Assembly (NCBI GenBank): GCA_027603945.1
Contig: JADIIU010000209.1
Coordinates: forward strand, 1 to 14,173
Direction of reading: 5' to 3'
DNA: 14,173 nucleotides
Source of the DNA: Terramyces sp. JEL0728
Lineage: Eukaryota > Chytridiomycota > Chytridiomycetes > Rhizophydiales > Terramycetaceae
The notes under the pieces are model-generated. The model was not told the origin of the DNA and searched no databases. It was given only the letters and a program-made list of their open reading frames with translations. Made by a program: the position numbers and the translations under genes. Positions within the stretch are counted from its first letter, which is position 1. The number at the start of each line of letters is the position of its first letter. Below, one piece after another: positions 6,901 to 14,173 of this stretch.

Positions 6901-8823
6901 TTATCGCCTCATTCTTGAAGGTTTAAGATTCATTGAAATGGAGTTGAAGCGAAATTCCGCATTTACAAAGCACTGCGGTGATGTTATGAGTGAGTTTCGG
7001 GAATATTTATACTTTTTGGCAAAGGGGTCTCCAAAAAAATCTTGGGCGAAAGGAGAATCCAGATTTACACATATGATATAGTCATTATCTTTTGTTCCAC
7101 AGCTGAAAGTGTCCTTCATTGATGGTGCTGTATCTGGCAATTCGAACCGCATGTGAATAAATCTCTGACCGTTCTTGATTTCTGGTAAACATTCATTTCG
7201 GACTGAGCTCTGTGACTTGTACCAGTTCTCAGGATTCATGGTTCCGATATTTTTCTTACATTCATCAACGTCAACGTAAATCGTGGATTGGGAATTGGAT
7301 GTTGAAGTTGTTTTGATATAGCAACAAAAAATCGAGTATCGTAAATCAGGTCCGGCATTGACTGAAGGAAAAATAACCCAAGGATAATTAGCGTTACGCA
7401 GCTGTTGTACAAACATATTGACATGCGATTCTTTTGGCCGACAGTCAATAACACCCAGTGGCTTCTGGATTTTCAAAGCTCTAGCCCACTTGGGTAAATA
7501 ATTTTGTAGCTTAGGTTCTAACCACCACCCTTGAATAAATCGCAGCGCAATAACAAACTCCATCATATGGCCTCTCTCTTGGTGCGTCAAATTTGATGGC
7601 TCAAGAGGTGAAAACAGTTGATTAGCAAAGTAATCCATCAATAATTGAGCATTCACATCTGCCAAATAGTTTAATCCTGCGCTAAGAACAATAGGCTCGG
7701 CCATTGTAGCACGCCATTCATTCGAGCGTTTTGTAACCATTACCAGACTTGTGGAAACCAAATCAAAATCTGGCGAATAGACTATATTCGAACCATCCCC
7801 AAACAAAAATGAGAGACACAGCTTGATAAGTGTATCCGATACCAATCTGGTTTGAAAAGCACGAGTGTTGGTCCTTTCAATTGGCTGAATAGTCCAATCA
7901 ATTCGCTGTTGCCAGAAAAAATAAGGAGACGAATTAGACAAAGCTGAGTCGAAATTTGTCGTCATATCTCTTACGTAGCTTCGAAAGCAGCCATTGATAT
8001 CCGGCGAGTCAATCAATTTGTGTAAAAATGATGTGAAAAATCTGGGCCGCCCTTGAAGGAGGGTTGATATTTCTTGGAAAAGAGCAACATATTCTGTCAT
8101 ATTGACTTTTAGCCATATCGACAGTAATTTGAAAATATGAGATGGTTCCAAGAAGTTAAAGTCAGTGAATATGTAGATTTCTTCTGGTTTGGCTCCAGCA
8201 GCCGAATATATCAATTCCATACTACGGATTCGCATTTGTGTTCCACACCATATGCTGCTGAAGCCACTTTTGATAACGACTCTGGACAGGAACGAAAAAA
8301 AGGACCGCGGGAAAGCAAAATGGCCATCCGCTTTGATATCTTGTTGATTTGAGCTTGTTGAACGATAGTCCAGCTTTAAAAGGTCTAGCATATGTTGAGA
8401 TTCATCAAAGATAACCCGGCCATCCTTTTGAAACGGTTTCTTCAATTGCTCGTAAATTACTGACGACACAGACCAAGGGAGTTGAGATAGCTGAGTGAAG
8501 ATTTCAGAGTAAAGATTTCGGCTCCTTCTGCTTCTTTGAATACATAGCCATTCAAAGCAGTGAAGATTGGGGTTGCGTTCACGAAGTGTCCGTAAGACAA
8601 GCAAGCGAGCAGCAATTAAGCATTCCACCAGCCTTTTTGATTCTTCTTCAAAAACCTGCTGACTTTCTTCACTTTTAAAACGTGGCCGCATGACTTCTAG
8701 TTTCCCAATCATCGTAATGAAATCAGCATCAACAGTACAGTCAAAATACAATCCCCAATAGTGTCGACACAAGTCATAACAAGTTCTTGTTTTACCACAC
8801 CCGCTAACACCGATTAGAACCAT
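6901..8823 (-). CDS. Downstream reading frame of the second NTPase copy (NTPase + putative nuclease part)
   Basis: This open frame of 640 aa begins at an ATG one codon after the nonsense TGA, just ahead of Walker A (residues ~5-12 here). It retains the whole NTPase and the putative PD-(D/E)XK region. Its last ~30 residues are read from the antisense of sequence downstream of the first small membrane-protein gene, a product of the duplication junction. Translation would need reinitiation or an internal promoter. It lacks the coiled-coil N-terminus. It converges on the small gene ending at 6782, with 118 bp between. Confidence 0.45.
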   Translation of the reverse strand: MVLIGVSGCGKTRTCYDLCRHYWGLYFDCTVDADFITMIGKLEVMRPRFKSEESQQVFEEESKRLVECLIAARLLVLRTLRERNPNLHCFEWLCIQRSRRSRNLYSEIFTQLSQLPWSVSSVIYEQLKKPFQKDGRVIFDESQHMLDLLKLDYRSTSSNQQDIKADGHFAFPRSFFSFLSRVVIKSGFSSIWCGTQMRIRSMELIYSAAGAKPEEIYIFTDFNFLEPSHIFKLLSIWLKVNMTEYVALFQEISTLLQGRPRFFTSFLHKLIDSPDINGCFRSYVRDMTTNFDSALSNSSPYFFWQQRIDWTIQPIERTNTRAFQTRLVSDTLIKLCLSFLFGDGSNIVYSPDFDLVSTSLVMVTKRSNEWRATMAEPIVLSAGLNYLADVNAQLLMDYFANQLFSPLEPSNLTHQERGHMMEFVIALRFIQGWWLEPKLQNYLPKWARALKIQKPLGVIDCRPKESHVNMFVQQLRNANYPWVIFPSVNAGPDLRYSIFCCYIKTTSTSNSQSTIYVDVDECKKNIGTMNPENWYKSQSSVRNECLPEIKNGQRFIHMRFELPDTAPSMKDTFSCGTKDNDYIICVNLDSPFAQDFFGDPFAKKYKYSRNSLITSPQCFVNAEFRFNSISMNLKPSRMRR

Positions 8824-8826
8824 AGT

Positions 8827-9480
8827 TCAGCGAATAATCTTGACAAGTCTATCGATAGGCATCTCGATTCCAATTTCTTTTTCGGTATTGTAGATTTCTT
8901 CAGAGTACAGGAGATTAGGGACGCCGTCCAGACTTTTGACATTGAGATTTAGAATGCTTTCGTCCAAGTTGAGGGTTTCCATTGAATCCTGAGCAGAAAA
9001 GATGTTTTTGTTTCCGTTATCCAAACTTATCAGCTGAATAAGACTTTTAGTAGCTTCTTCAGGAGTAATGTCAACTTCCATTTCAACGTCTACGGTAAGA
9101 CTTTTACTGCCTTGAATACCTTCAGCATTTGTCTTTTCTTTGATTCTGAGTAGAATAGTCTGCTGTTCCAGCAGTTGCACCTTCTCCTTTCGCAGTTGCT
9201 CCTTTTCCTTTCGTAGTTGCTCCTTGCTGCCATACTTGTCCTTTTCGTCGTCAGTCCAGTCTTTTGAAGGTTTGTCTAAATAGAATTCAATAACACAAAG
9301 CTGGATAGAGGCTTCTACAAAGCCTTTTTCGACAGAAAGCGTCTTTTTGTTTCCATAGCTGCTAGTTTCTTCTGTAGTCCATATTTCCTTGTCCAGTAGG
9401 GTTTCAATATGAGTAAGCTTAGTCTGTAGTTTGCTTATTTGCTTTTGAATATTCATAGTTGGAAGAAAAATCTGCGCCAT
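8827..9480 (-). CDS. Upstream reading frame of the second NTPase copy (coiled-coil part)
   Basis: This frame of 217 aa runs from the original ATG to the premature TGA. It comprises the N-terminal region with the LDK..W..E...YG motifs, the charged heptads and the acidic linker, but stops before Walker A. If made, it would be a coiled-coil fragment able to compete with or join full-length partners; this is speculative. Confidence 0.45.
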   Translation of the reverse strand: MAQIFLPTMNIQKQISKLQTKLTHIETLLDKEIWTTEETSSYGNKKTLSVEKGFVEASIQLCVIEFYLDKPSKDWTDDEKDKYGSKEQLRKEKEQLRKEKVQLLEQQTILLRIKEKTNAEGIQGSKSLTVDVEMEVDITPEEATKSLIQLISLDNGNKNIFSAQDSMETLNLDESILNLNVKSLDGVPNLLYSEEIYNTEKEIGIEMPIDRLVKIIR

Positions 9481-9636
9481 TAAACTGTTATTTATTTGGC
9501 GTATATTAATATCACAGCTACACAGTCTATTGCGGTATTGTATTATTTCAAGGCAGATAATACTAGAAGTTGTCTTCCAGAGTTCCCAGTCTAACTTCTA
9601 AACTGAGACTCGGAATATTTTGCAAAAAACACAAAA
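9481..9636. promoter_or_regulatory. Shared divergent promoter region, copy 2
   Basis: These 156 bp match 6233-6380. The inverted repeat is retained at 9583-9592 and 9606-9615. A ~9-bp A-rich insertion lies immediately before the small-gene ATG, so its leader differs from copy 1. Confidence 0.5.
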
Positions 9637-10050
9637 ATGTTGGCTGTAGCCCTACTAGCAGGGATTGCACTTGGACAAAGCAGCTCAGACAGTAGCTCAA
9701 GCGGCAAATCTAGCAGCACCGGAGACGGAATACTTATCGTAGTAGGGTTTATCATTTTAGTAATGTGCTTTTGTTATTTCAGAAAAACAAAGTCTTCAGA
9801 CATTGCAAGGACAAAACCAGAGGGAAACACTGGTGGAAACACTGGTGTAAATGCTGGTAGGTATACAGTTGAAAATACTGGTGGATATATTGGTGGAAAT
9901 ACTCCAGCTGTAGGTCCATCTACTTTACCGGTGCTTCCACCAGTAATGCTAGCTGGTAATGCAGTCCCATACCAACAACCAGCAGTGCCGATCGCAAACC
10001 AGTATACAATCCCTGTTCAGCAGCCTGTATATATTCCACAGAGTTATTGA
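9637..10050 (+). CDS. Small single-pass membrane protein with signal peptide, copy B
   Basis: The protein is 137 aa and nearly identical to the product of 6381-6782, with the same signal peptide, Ser-rich stalk, transmembrane helix (31-48) and repeat/proline-rich tail. It differs by one extra four-residue unit (GYIG) in the tail repeat at 9823-9906 and a few substitutions, such as F for L within the helix and Q for L near the end. Unlike its neighbouring NTPase copy, the frame is intact. Function is unknown; the intact frame in both copies suggests it is the better-preserved partner of the duplicated pair. Confidence 0.75.
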   Translation: MLAVALLAGIALGQSSSDSSSSGKSSSTGDGILIVVGFIILVMCFCYFRKTKSSDIARTKPEGNTGGNTGVNAGRYTVENTGGYIGGNTPAVGPSTLPVLPPVMLAGNAVPYQQPAVPIANQYTIPVQQPVYIPQSY

Positions 10051-10394
10051 AATCAAAACGCTCCACTGGTCCCGAACTTGGAACTGAAGTTAATATAATT
10101 AGATTAGAATACGATTATTTTTTGTGTTGAGTCTGAACATAGTGGTTTGGGCTATTTGCAACGAGATTTTTATCGCCTCATTCTTGAAGGTTTAAGATTC
10201 ATTGAAGTGGAGTTGAGCGAAATTCCGCATTTACAAAGCACTGCGGTGATGTTATGAGTGAGTTTCGGGAATATTTGACATCTTGAAGGTGTTTCGGGGA
10301 CAAGAATCCCCGGCCAGTTCTTATCGCACTGCCAGTTGAGCGGCGTAGTGTGCCATAAAGGCAATAAAAGGACGAAAAAGGTAGAGTTGGAAAA
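10051..10394. other. Intergenic region with the right end of the duplication and the permease promoter
   Basis: Bases 10051-10276 repeat the sequence at 6783-7008 and hold no gene. Bases 10277-10394 are single-copy and should contain the permease promoter and leader. Minus-strand frames here are antisense of the duplicated tail. No further structure was seen. Confidence 0.6.
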
Positions 10395-11969
10395 ATGGAC
10401 AACGACGAGATTTTCCTAGAAAAGTTGGGCTACAAGCAAGAACTCAAAAGAGAGCTAACTTCATTCTCAAACTTTGCAGTGTCATTCACAATCATCTCTA
10501 TCCTCACTGGCATCAACAGTTTATTCACTTTTGGGCTAACAAACGGCGGTCCTGTAGGTTTAGTTTGGGGATGGACATTGGTCGCATTCTTTTCTGGCTT
10601 AATATCCCTATCGATGGCGGAAATCTGCTCTGCATATCCTACTTCTGGTGGATTGTATTTCTGGAGTGCCCAGCTAGCTGGAAAACAACATGCGCCAGTA
10701 TATTCATGGATCACTGGATGGTTCAACTTGATTGGTCAAGTAGCAACTACTGCCGGTATTGATTTTGGACTAGCCACATTTATCTTGAACGTAATCGCTT
10801 CTAACAGCTCTGATTACGTCCCAGTTGCTTGGCATAACCTGTTGCTCTACTTGGCAATTCTCGTAGTCCATGGGTTATTAAACACGTTTGCAAATAGAAT
10901 TGTAAAAATCTTGTGCGATGTGTCGGTTTGGTGGCATATCTTTGGCACTCTGGTTATTGTGGTTGTTATCTTGGTTAAAGCGCCTCAAATGGAAAGTGCA
11001 GGCTTTGTATTCACTACTTTCAACAAAGACCCGACTGCTGGTTTGCCAGGCGATGCATACGTGTTCTTTATTGGCTTGCTAACAGCCCAATATACTTTTA
11101 CTGGATTCGATGCAAGTGCTCACATGACTGAAGAAACGAAAAATGCAGCAGTAGCTGGGCCAGTAGGTATTGTGTTATCTGTGGTTATTTCATTCTTTGC
11201 TGGGCTGTTCTATATTGTTGGGCTGCTGTTTGCTATGCCAGATATTGCGACCACGATTAAAGGAGGATTGCCAGCTATCTTTGCCAATAGTGTTGGACAA
11301 ACCGGGTCAAACTTGCTGTCAATCATTGTAATGGGTGCAATGTTTTTTGCTGGCATGTCTTCATTGACTGCCAACTCTCGAATGATGTTTGCTTTTGCTA
11401 GGGATGGAGCTCTCCCACTATCACATGTATGGCATACAATCAATCCAGACACCAAGACTCCAGTTGGATCTGTATGGCTGGGGGTTTTACTGTGTTTTGT
11501 ACTTGGGCAGCCTGTATTGACAGACCCTACTAGACTTTTGTCAGACGGTGTGCCAGTTGCGTTTACAGCCATTACATCTATTGCTGTTATTGGACTGTAC
11601 ATTTCGTATGTCATCCCTGTATTTTTACGTCTCACCATTTCAAAAAAGTCGTTCGTTCCTGGCCCTTTCCATCTTGGAAGATTCTCTCCAATTGTTGGCT
11701 GGATCAGTGTATTATGGGTCGCATTCATTACTGTTTTGTTTGTACTCCCAACTTCCTTGCCAAACGATTTGAATTCAGATGCCTTTAAATGGGTGAATAA
11801 TTTGAATTATGCTGGACCAATGGTTGTATTCTTTACCTTGTTGTTTATGGTGTGGTGGGCAATGGACGCTCGTCACTGGTTCAAAGGACCAAAAATCATT
11901 GAAAGAAATATCTCTAGTTTGGATGTAGAAACACCTCGCGCTTCCCAATCTACAATTGAAAAAGCGTAG
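10395..11969 (+). CDS. APC-family amino acid/GABA-type permease
   Basis: The intronless gene encodes 524 aa with about twelve hydrophobic segments, the usual size for the eukaryotic APC-superfamily amino-acid/choline/GABA permeases. The N-terminal cytoplasmic part leads into the family-typical SFSNFAVSFTIISILTGI helix, followed by FGLTNGGPVG and MAEICSAYPTSGGLYFW. Later regions include FTGFDASAHMTEET and a conserved end (MDARHWFKGP) as in GABA/bidirectional amino-acid transporters. It probably sits in the plasma membrane or an organelle membrane and imports an amino acid, GABA, choline or polyamine; the sequence does not settle the substrate. The start has an AAAAATGG context. The gene lies just outside the tandem duplication and converges on the MAP kinase gene, with a 42-bp gap. 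Confidence 0.93.
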   Translation: MDNDEIFLEKLGYKQELKRELTSFSNFAVSFTIISILTGINSLFTFGLTNGGPVGLVWGWTLVAFFSGLISLSMAEICSAYPTSGGLYFWSAQLAGKQHAPVYSWITGWFNLIGQVATTAGIDFGLATFILNVIASNSSDYVPVAWHNLLLYLAILVVHGLLNTFANRIVKILCDVSVWWHIFGTLVIVVVILVKAPQMESAGFVFTTFNKDPTAGLPGDAYVFFIGLLTAQYTFTGFDASAHMTEETKNAAVAGPVGIVLSVVISFFAGLFYIVGLLFAMPDIATTIKGGLPAIFANSVGQTGSNLLSIIVMGAMFFAGMSSLTANSRMMFAFARDGALPLSHVWHTINPDTKTPVGSVWLGVLLCFVLGQPVLTDPTRLLSDGVPVAFTAITSIAVIGLYISYVIPVFLRLTISKKSFVPGPFHLGRFSPIVGWISVLWVAFITVLFVLPTSLPNDLNSDAFKWVNNLNYAGPMVVFFTLLFMVWWAMDARHWFKGPKIIERNISSLDVETPRASQSTIEKA

Positions 11970-11975
11970 TTGGCT

Positions 11976-11981
11976 AATAAA
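11976..11981 (+). terminator. AATAAA poly(A) signal of the permease gene
   Basis: An exact AATAAA begins seven bases after the permease TAG stop, inside the 42-bp space to the convergent kinase gene. The processed 3' end must therefore lie in or overlap the kinase gene's last exon. Confidence 0.5.
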
Positions 11982-12005
11982 TAGAAACAGATTTCGAAAG
12001 AAAAC

Positions 12006-12011
12006 TTTATT
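12006..12011 (-). terminator. AATAAA poly(A) signal directly abutting the kinase stop
   Basis: On the minus strand the kinase ends TAG and AATAAA follows with no gap. Together with the permease signal it suggests overlapping 3' ends of convergent transcripts. Confidence 0.5.
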
Positions 12012-13356
12012 CTAATGCCCCTTCATTTTCAATTCTTCATCGATATCCATTGGACCGTTGTGGTCTTCATGGCGATAGTCTCTTTCAACAGGCTCTTGCG
12101 GACTTTTAATATTGCCAGACAATCTAAATTAACCAATCGTTACTCTTGAGGTTTAGCAACAGATGGTAATACTAGTCCATCAGACACTCCTCCAGCAATT
12201 TTTTTCTTGAATTCCCTGATTTCGTTTGAAATCATGGCTATAATTAGGCGCAAATACCTTTCATTTCGTCGATATTGTCGACAACCTCGAATGAGAAATC
12301 AAATAGTTGCGGATGAGAAGGTTCGTCTTCGCTATCGTGATATGATTCTAAATATGGGTGAGCCAATGCTTGCTCGACAGTCAGTCGCTTTTCAGGATCA
12401 AATTGTAGCAAGCGGTTCAATAAATCCAATGCATTTGGGGATGCTTTTGGGTATAGGTGTTGCCATGGTACTACTTTCATTTTTGGTAAACTCCTAATAT
12501 ACATTTGAGCCTGATGTTACCAATATTTACCCTATCACTCCCGATTCTTGACAAGGTAGCGTCATCCGGGGTGCCTAAAACCCCCAAAATTTGATTCAAT
12601 TGATCAACATCTAATTTTAAACGGTTCTTACAGTCCCTTCCTTTGAATAGTGGCTTTCCACCTAATAATTCAGCCAATATGCATCCAACAGACCACATAT
12701 CAATGGCCTTGGTGTAATTACGGAAAGCAAGCATAATCTCTGGTGCTCTGTACCATCTAGTAGCTACGTATTCAGTCATAAAGCCAACGTCTTGGGCATC
12801 TGTCAGCCCTCTCGCCAATCCAAAATCGCAAATCTACATTAACCCAAAGCACCTTTAATTCGCAATCCGCATTCACTAGTAGATTTCCAGGCTTCAAATC
12901 CCTATGCAAGACGTTTGCGGAATGGATGTATTTCAAACCGCGACAAATTTGATATATGAAATATTGATAGTGCGCATCACTTAATGGTTGCTCTGAACGA
13001 ATGATTTGGTGCAAATCGGCTTCCATCAATTCCTGACTAATATAAATTTCATTAAAATTTATATTATCTGCAGTCTCCATATCTAAAATACTAGTGATAT
13101 TTTCGTGTCCAGCGAAATGTCTCAACAATTTGATTTCACGCAGAGCTCTTTTTGCAAGAATTGGCTTTTGGAATACGTTGTGTACCTTTTTAATCGCTAC
13201 ATCTGTTCCAGACTTCTTATCTCTGGCGGCACTGAGTTAGCAAGACAATTACGAGACGATTCCGTATGCCCCTTGTCCCAATTCACGTAGCAGGGTGTAT
13301 CTGGCGTTTAGAAAGTCTGGATATACTAATTTTGGTTTTTCTGCTGACGAGGACAT
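12012..13356 (-). CDS. Slt2/Mpk1-type MAP kinase with six 19-21-nt introns
   Basis: Seven exons (13356-13253, 13231-12853, 12833-12632, 12610-12531, 12510-12258, 12237-12144, 12123-12012) total 1224 nt and give 407 aa plus TAG. Kinase motifs are all present: GQGAYGIV (27-34), VAIK with Lys49, Glu68 of helix C, HRDLKPGN (144-151), DFG (164-166), the TEY activation site (181-183), [10 protein letters not shown], and an acidic HDSEDEP common-docking-like motif near the C-terminus. TEY with the [18 protein letters not shown] block, GKPLFKG and the [16 protein letters not shown] tail resembles fungal Slt2/Mpk1 cell-wall-integrity kinases, which act in the cytosol and nucleus below the Bck1-Mkk cascade. 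Without splicing the frame breaks several times, and each break is cured exactly by one micro-intron. The short acidic tail after intron 6 has no known function. It is divergent from a paralogue at 13656. Confidence 0.9.
12124..12143 (-). other. Intron 6 of the MAP kinase, 20 nt
   Basis: Begins GTAACG and ends GGTTAATTTAG. Unspliced, translation would stop at once after PQE. Spliced, it opens a further 37 codons to the TAG at 12012. This is the least certain of the six because an acceptable stop exists without it. Confidence 0.65.
12238..12257 (-). other. Intron 5 of the MAP kinase, 20 nt
   Basis: Begins GTATTT and ends CCTAATTATAG. Its removal joins VDNIDEMK to AMISNEI, matching the family's C-terminal extension after the kinase fold; without it, a stop follows within six codons. 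Confidence 0.8.
12511..12530 (-). other. Intron 4 of the MAP kinase, 20 nt
   Basis: Begins GTAAAT and ends GGTAACATCAG. Its removal joins SRIGSDR to AQMYIRSLP, restoring the conserved kinase sequence and the reading frame (20 nt is not a multiple of three). Confidence 0.9.
12611..12631 (-). other. Intron 3 of the MAP kinase, 21 nt
   Basis: Begins GTAAGA and ends TTTAAAATTAG. It keeps frame and has no stop in that frame, so retention would insert seven residues into the conserved [14 protein letters not shown] block. Family conservation argues for removal. Confidence 0.82.
12834..12852 (-). other. Intron 2 of the MAP kinase, 19 nt
   Basis: Begins GTGCTT and ends GGGTTAATGTAG. It lies between ELK and ICDFGLAR, just before DFG, and shifts frame if kept. 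The paralogue at 13656 shows the same GTGCTTT start at the same codon (14167). Confidence 0.9.
13232..13252 (-). other. Intron 1 of the MAP kinase, 21 nt
   Basis: Begins GTAATT and ends TTGCTAACTCAG, containing in-frame TAA stops. It interrupts the glycine-rich loop region after GAYGIV in phase 2. The paralogue has a 20-nt intron at the same site and phase. Confidence 0.92.
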
Positions 13357-13655
13357 GGTTTAGAAGAAATTTCTCAACTAGTTTTTGAAGGCAAACGAGA
13401 AGTGGCGTGTTCATTGATGTACAATGGGATGGGTGATTTGGTCTATCCAGCGAATGCGATTTGAAGGAATGGGCCGCATCTGAATGCGCAACTGTATTTG
13501 ACAGAGCCAATCGCCCTTTTGCTCGTGAGGAAGGTGCTCTCATTAGACCTTGCGTTTTAATAATTACAAAATGATATAGTGATTGCCTTTGTCGAGCAAA
13601 AGCGAATTCCCAAGCTCAAGATACAAGCGTTTTTTCCCAAAAAACAATCGCGAAA
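13357..13655. promoter_or_regulatory. Divergent promoter region between the two MAP kinase paralogues
   Basis: The two kinase start codons face away from each other across 299 bp, so they may be co-regulated. A CCAAT pentamer lies at 13507-13511. I saw no exact TATA box and no stable gene. Short minus-strand frames here look incidental. Confidence 0.5.

Positions 13656-14173
<518 letters not shown>

Larger units (their letters stand above)
3751..7008. repeat. Tandem duplication unit, copy 1
   Basis: This segment of about 3257 bp reappears at 7008-10276. It carries nearly all of the NTPase gene, the shared promoter, the small membrane-protein gene and its downstream sequence. Position 3751 aligns with 7008. 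The sequences to the left (the last ~10 NTPase codons) and to the right (permease promoter) are not duplicated. Counting by eye gives about 40 substitutions plus a few 1-12 bp indels, so roughly 98-99% identity. No terminal inverted repeats or target-site duplication are visible. Confidence 0.93.
6901..9480 (-). pseudogene. Crinkler-like NTPase, second copy: nonsense-interrupted with replaced C-terminus
   Basis: Aligned to the intact copy, this gene is colinear except at three places. Three residues are missing near the N-terminus (a 9-bp deletion). An in-frame TGA at 8829-8827 replaces the CGA codon for Arg221 of the other copy. The last ~10 residues are replaced by about 30 unrelated ones, because the duplication junction at 7008 cuts the gene before its native stop. 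Walker A, Walker B and the PD...ECK motifs all remain, and no other frame break is present. The nonsense base is a C-to-T change at a CpG. The gene may be a young pseudogene or may yield two polypeptides (see the two partial frames). Confidence 0.75.
7008..10276. repeat. Tandem duplication unit, copy 2
   Basis: This is the second copy of the unit starting at 3751, about 3269 bp long, in the same orientation. At the junction, sequence matching ...GGGAATATT (as at the right end, 10276) is fused to TATACTTTTTGG (as at the left end, 3751), with one shared T. A single-base overlap argues for end joining or template switching rather than recombination between long repeats. Confidence 0.93.

Noticed and set aside
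8800..8870. A micro-intron that would splice out the premature TGA of the second NTPase copy
   Set aside because: No GT...AG segment of suitable size around the stop keeps both the frame and the Walker A motif; the nearest option (41 nt) deletes it. The other copy reads straight through.
3751..10276. The duplicated unit as a transposon or integrated virus
   Set aside because: No terminal inverted repeats, target-site duplication, transposase, reverse transcriptase or capsid-like gene is visible; a simple tandem duplication explains it.
11210..11728. Minus-strand 172-codon frame within the permease
   Set aside because: Antisense of a strongly supported permease; no membrane or domain pattern of its own.
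12140..12142. TAA at 12140-12142 as the end of the first kinase
   Set aside because: It falls inside a 20-nt GT...TTAATTTAG intron matching the other five. Splicing gives a further 37 codons ending at a TAG directly followed by AATAAA. An intron-retained form stopping here remains possible.
12477..13128. Short minus-strand frames over the kinase region as separate small genes
   Set aside because: They are pieces of one MAP kinase that join precisely once the 19-21-nt introns are removed.

Overview
The window looks like nuclear DNA from a compact fungal genome. It is A+T-rich and eukaryotic: AATAAA signals sit at stop codons, there are spliceosomal introns, and it carries a cell-wall-integrity type MAP kinase, an amino-acid/GABA-type permease and Crinkler-like NTPase genes. 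An early-diverging zoosporic lineage (chytrid or Rozella/Cryptomycota side) fits best, but this is inference and I cannot name the species.

Layout. (1) 168-3317, minus strand: two tandem, diverged paralogues of an orphan seven-transmembrane protein with an eight-cysteine ectodomain. (2) 3751-10276: a direct tandem duplication of a unit of about 3.26 kb, about 98-99% identical by eye. Each unit holds a minus-strand Crinkler-like P-loop NTPase with a putative PD-(D/E)XK nuclease domain, divergently paired with a plus-strand small single-pass membrane protein. The first NTPase is intact (837 aa). The second has a CGA-to-TGA nonsense change just before the Walker A motif and a C-terminus replaced by junction sequence. 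(3) 10395-11969, plus strand: an intronless APC-family permease. (4) 12012-13356, minus strand: an Slt2/Mpk1-type MAP kinase whose reading frame needs six introns of only 19-21 nt. (5) 13656 to the window end, plus strand: a divergent MAP kinase paralogue with two complete 20-nt introns and a third cut by the window edge.

Most notable result. All eight complete introns inferred in the two kinase genes are 19-21 nt long. They start GT, end AG, and carry a branch-like YTRAY element only about 5-6 nt before the 3' end. Removing them gives an open 407-codon kinase with every expected motif, and one intron position is occupied in both paralogues. Such micro-introns would be near the lower size limit known for spliceosomal introns.

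How genes may relate. The 7TM proteins, small membrane proteins, permease and kinases are consistent with surface sensing, transport and signalling, but only the divergent gene pairs give any direct suggestion of co-regulation. Bases 1-167 hold only sequence downstream of the first 7TM gene, and I see no gene there. No rRNA, tRNA, CRISPR or transposon was seen.
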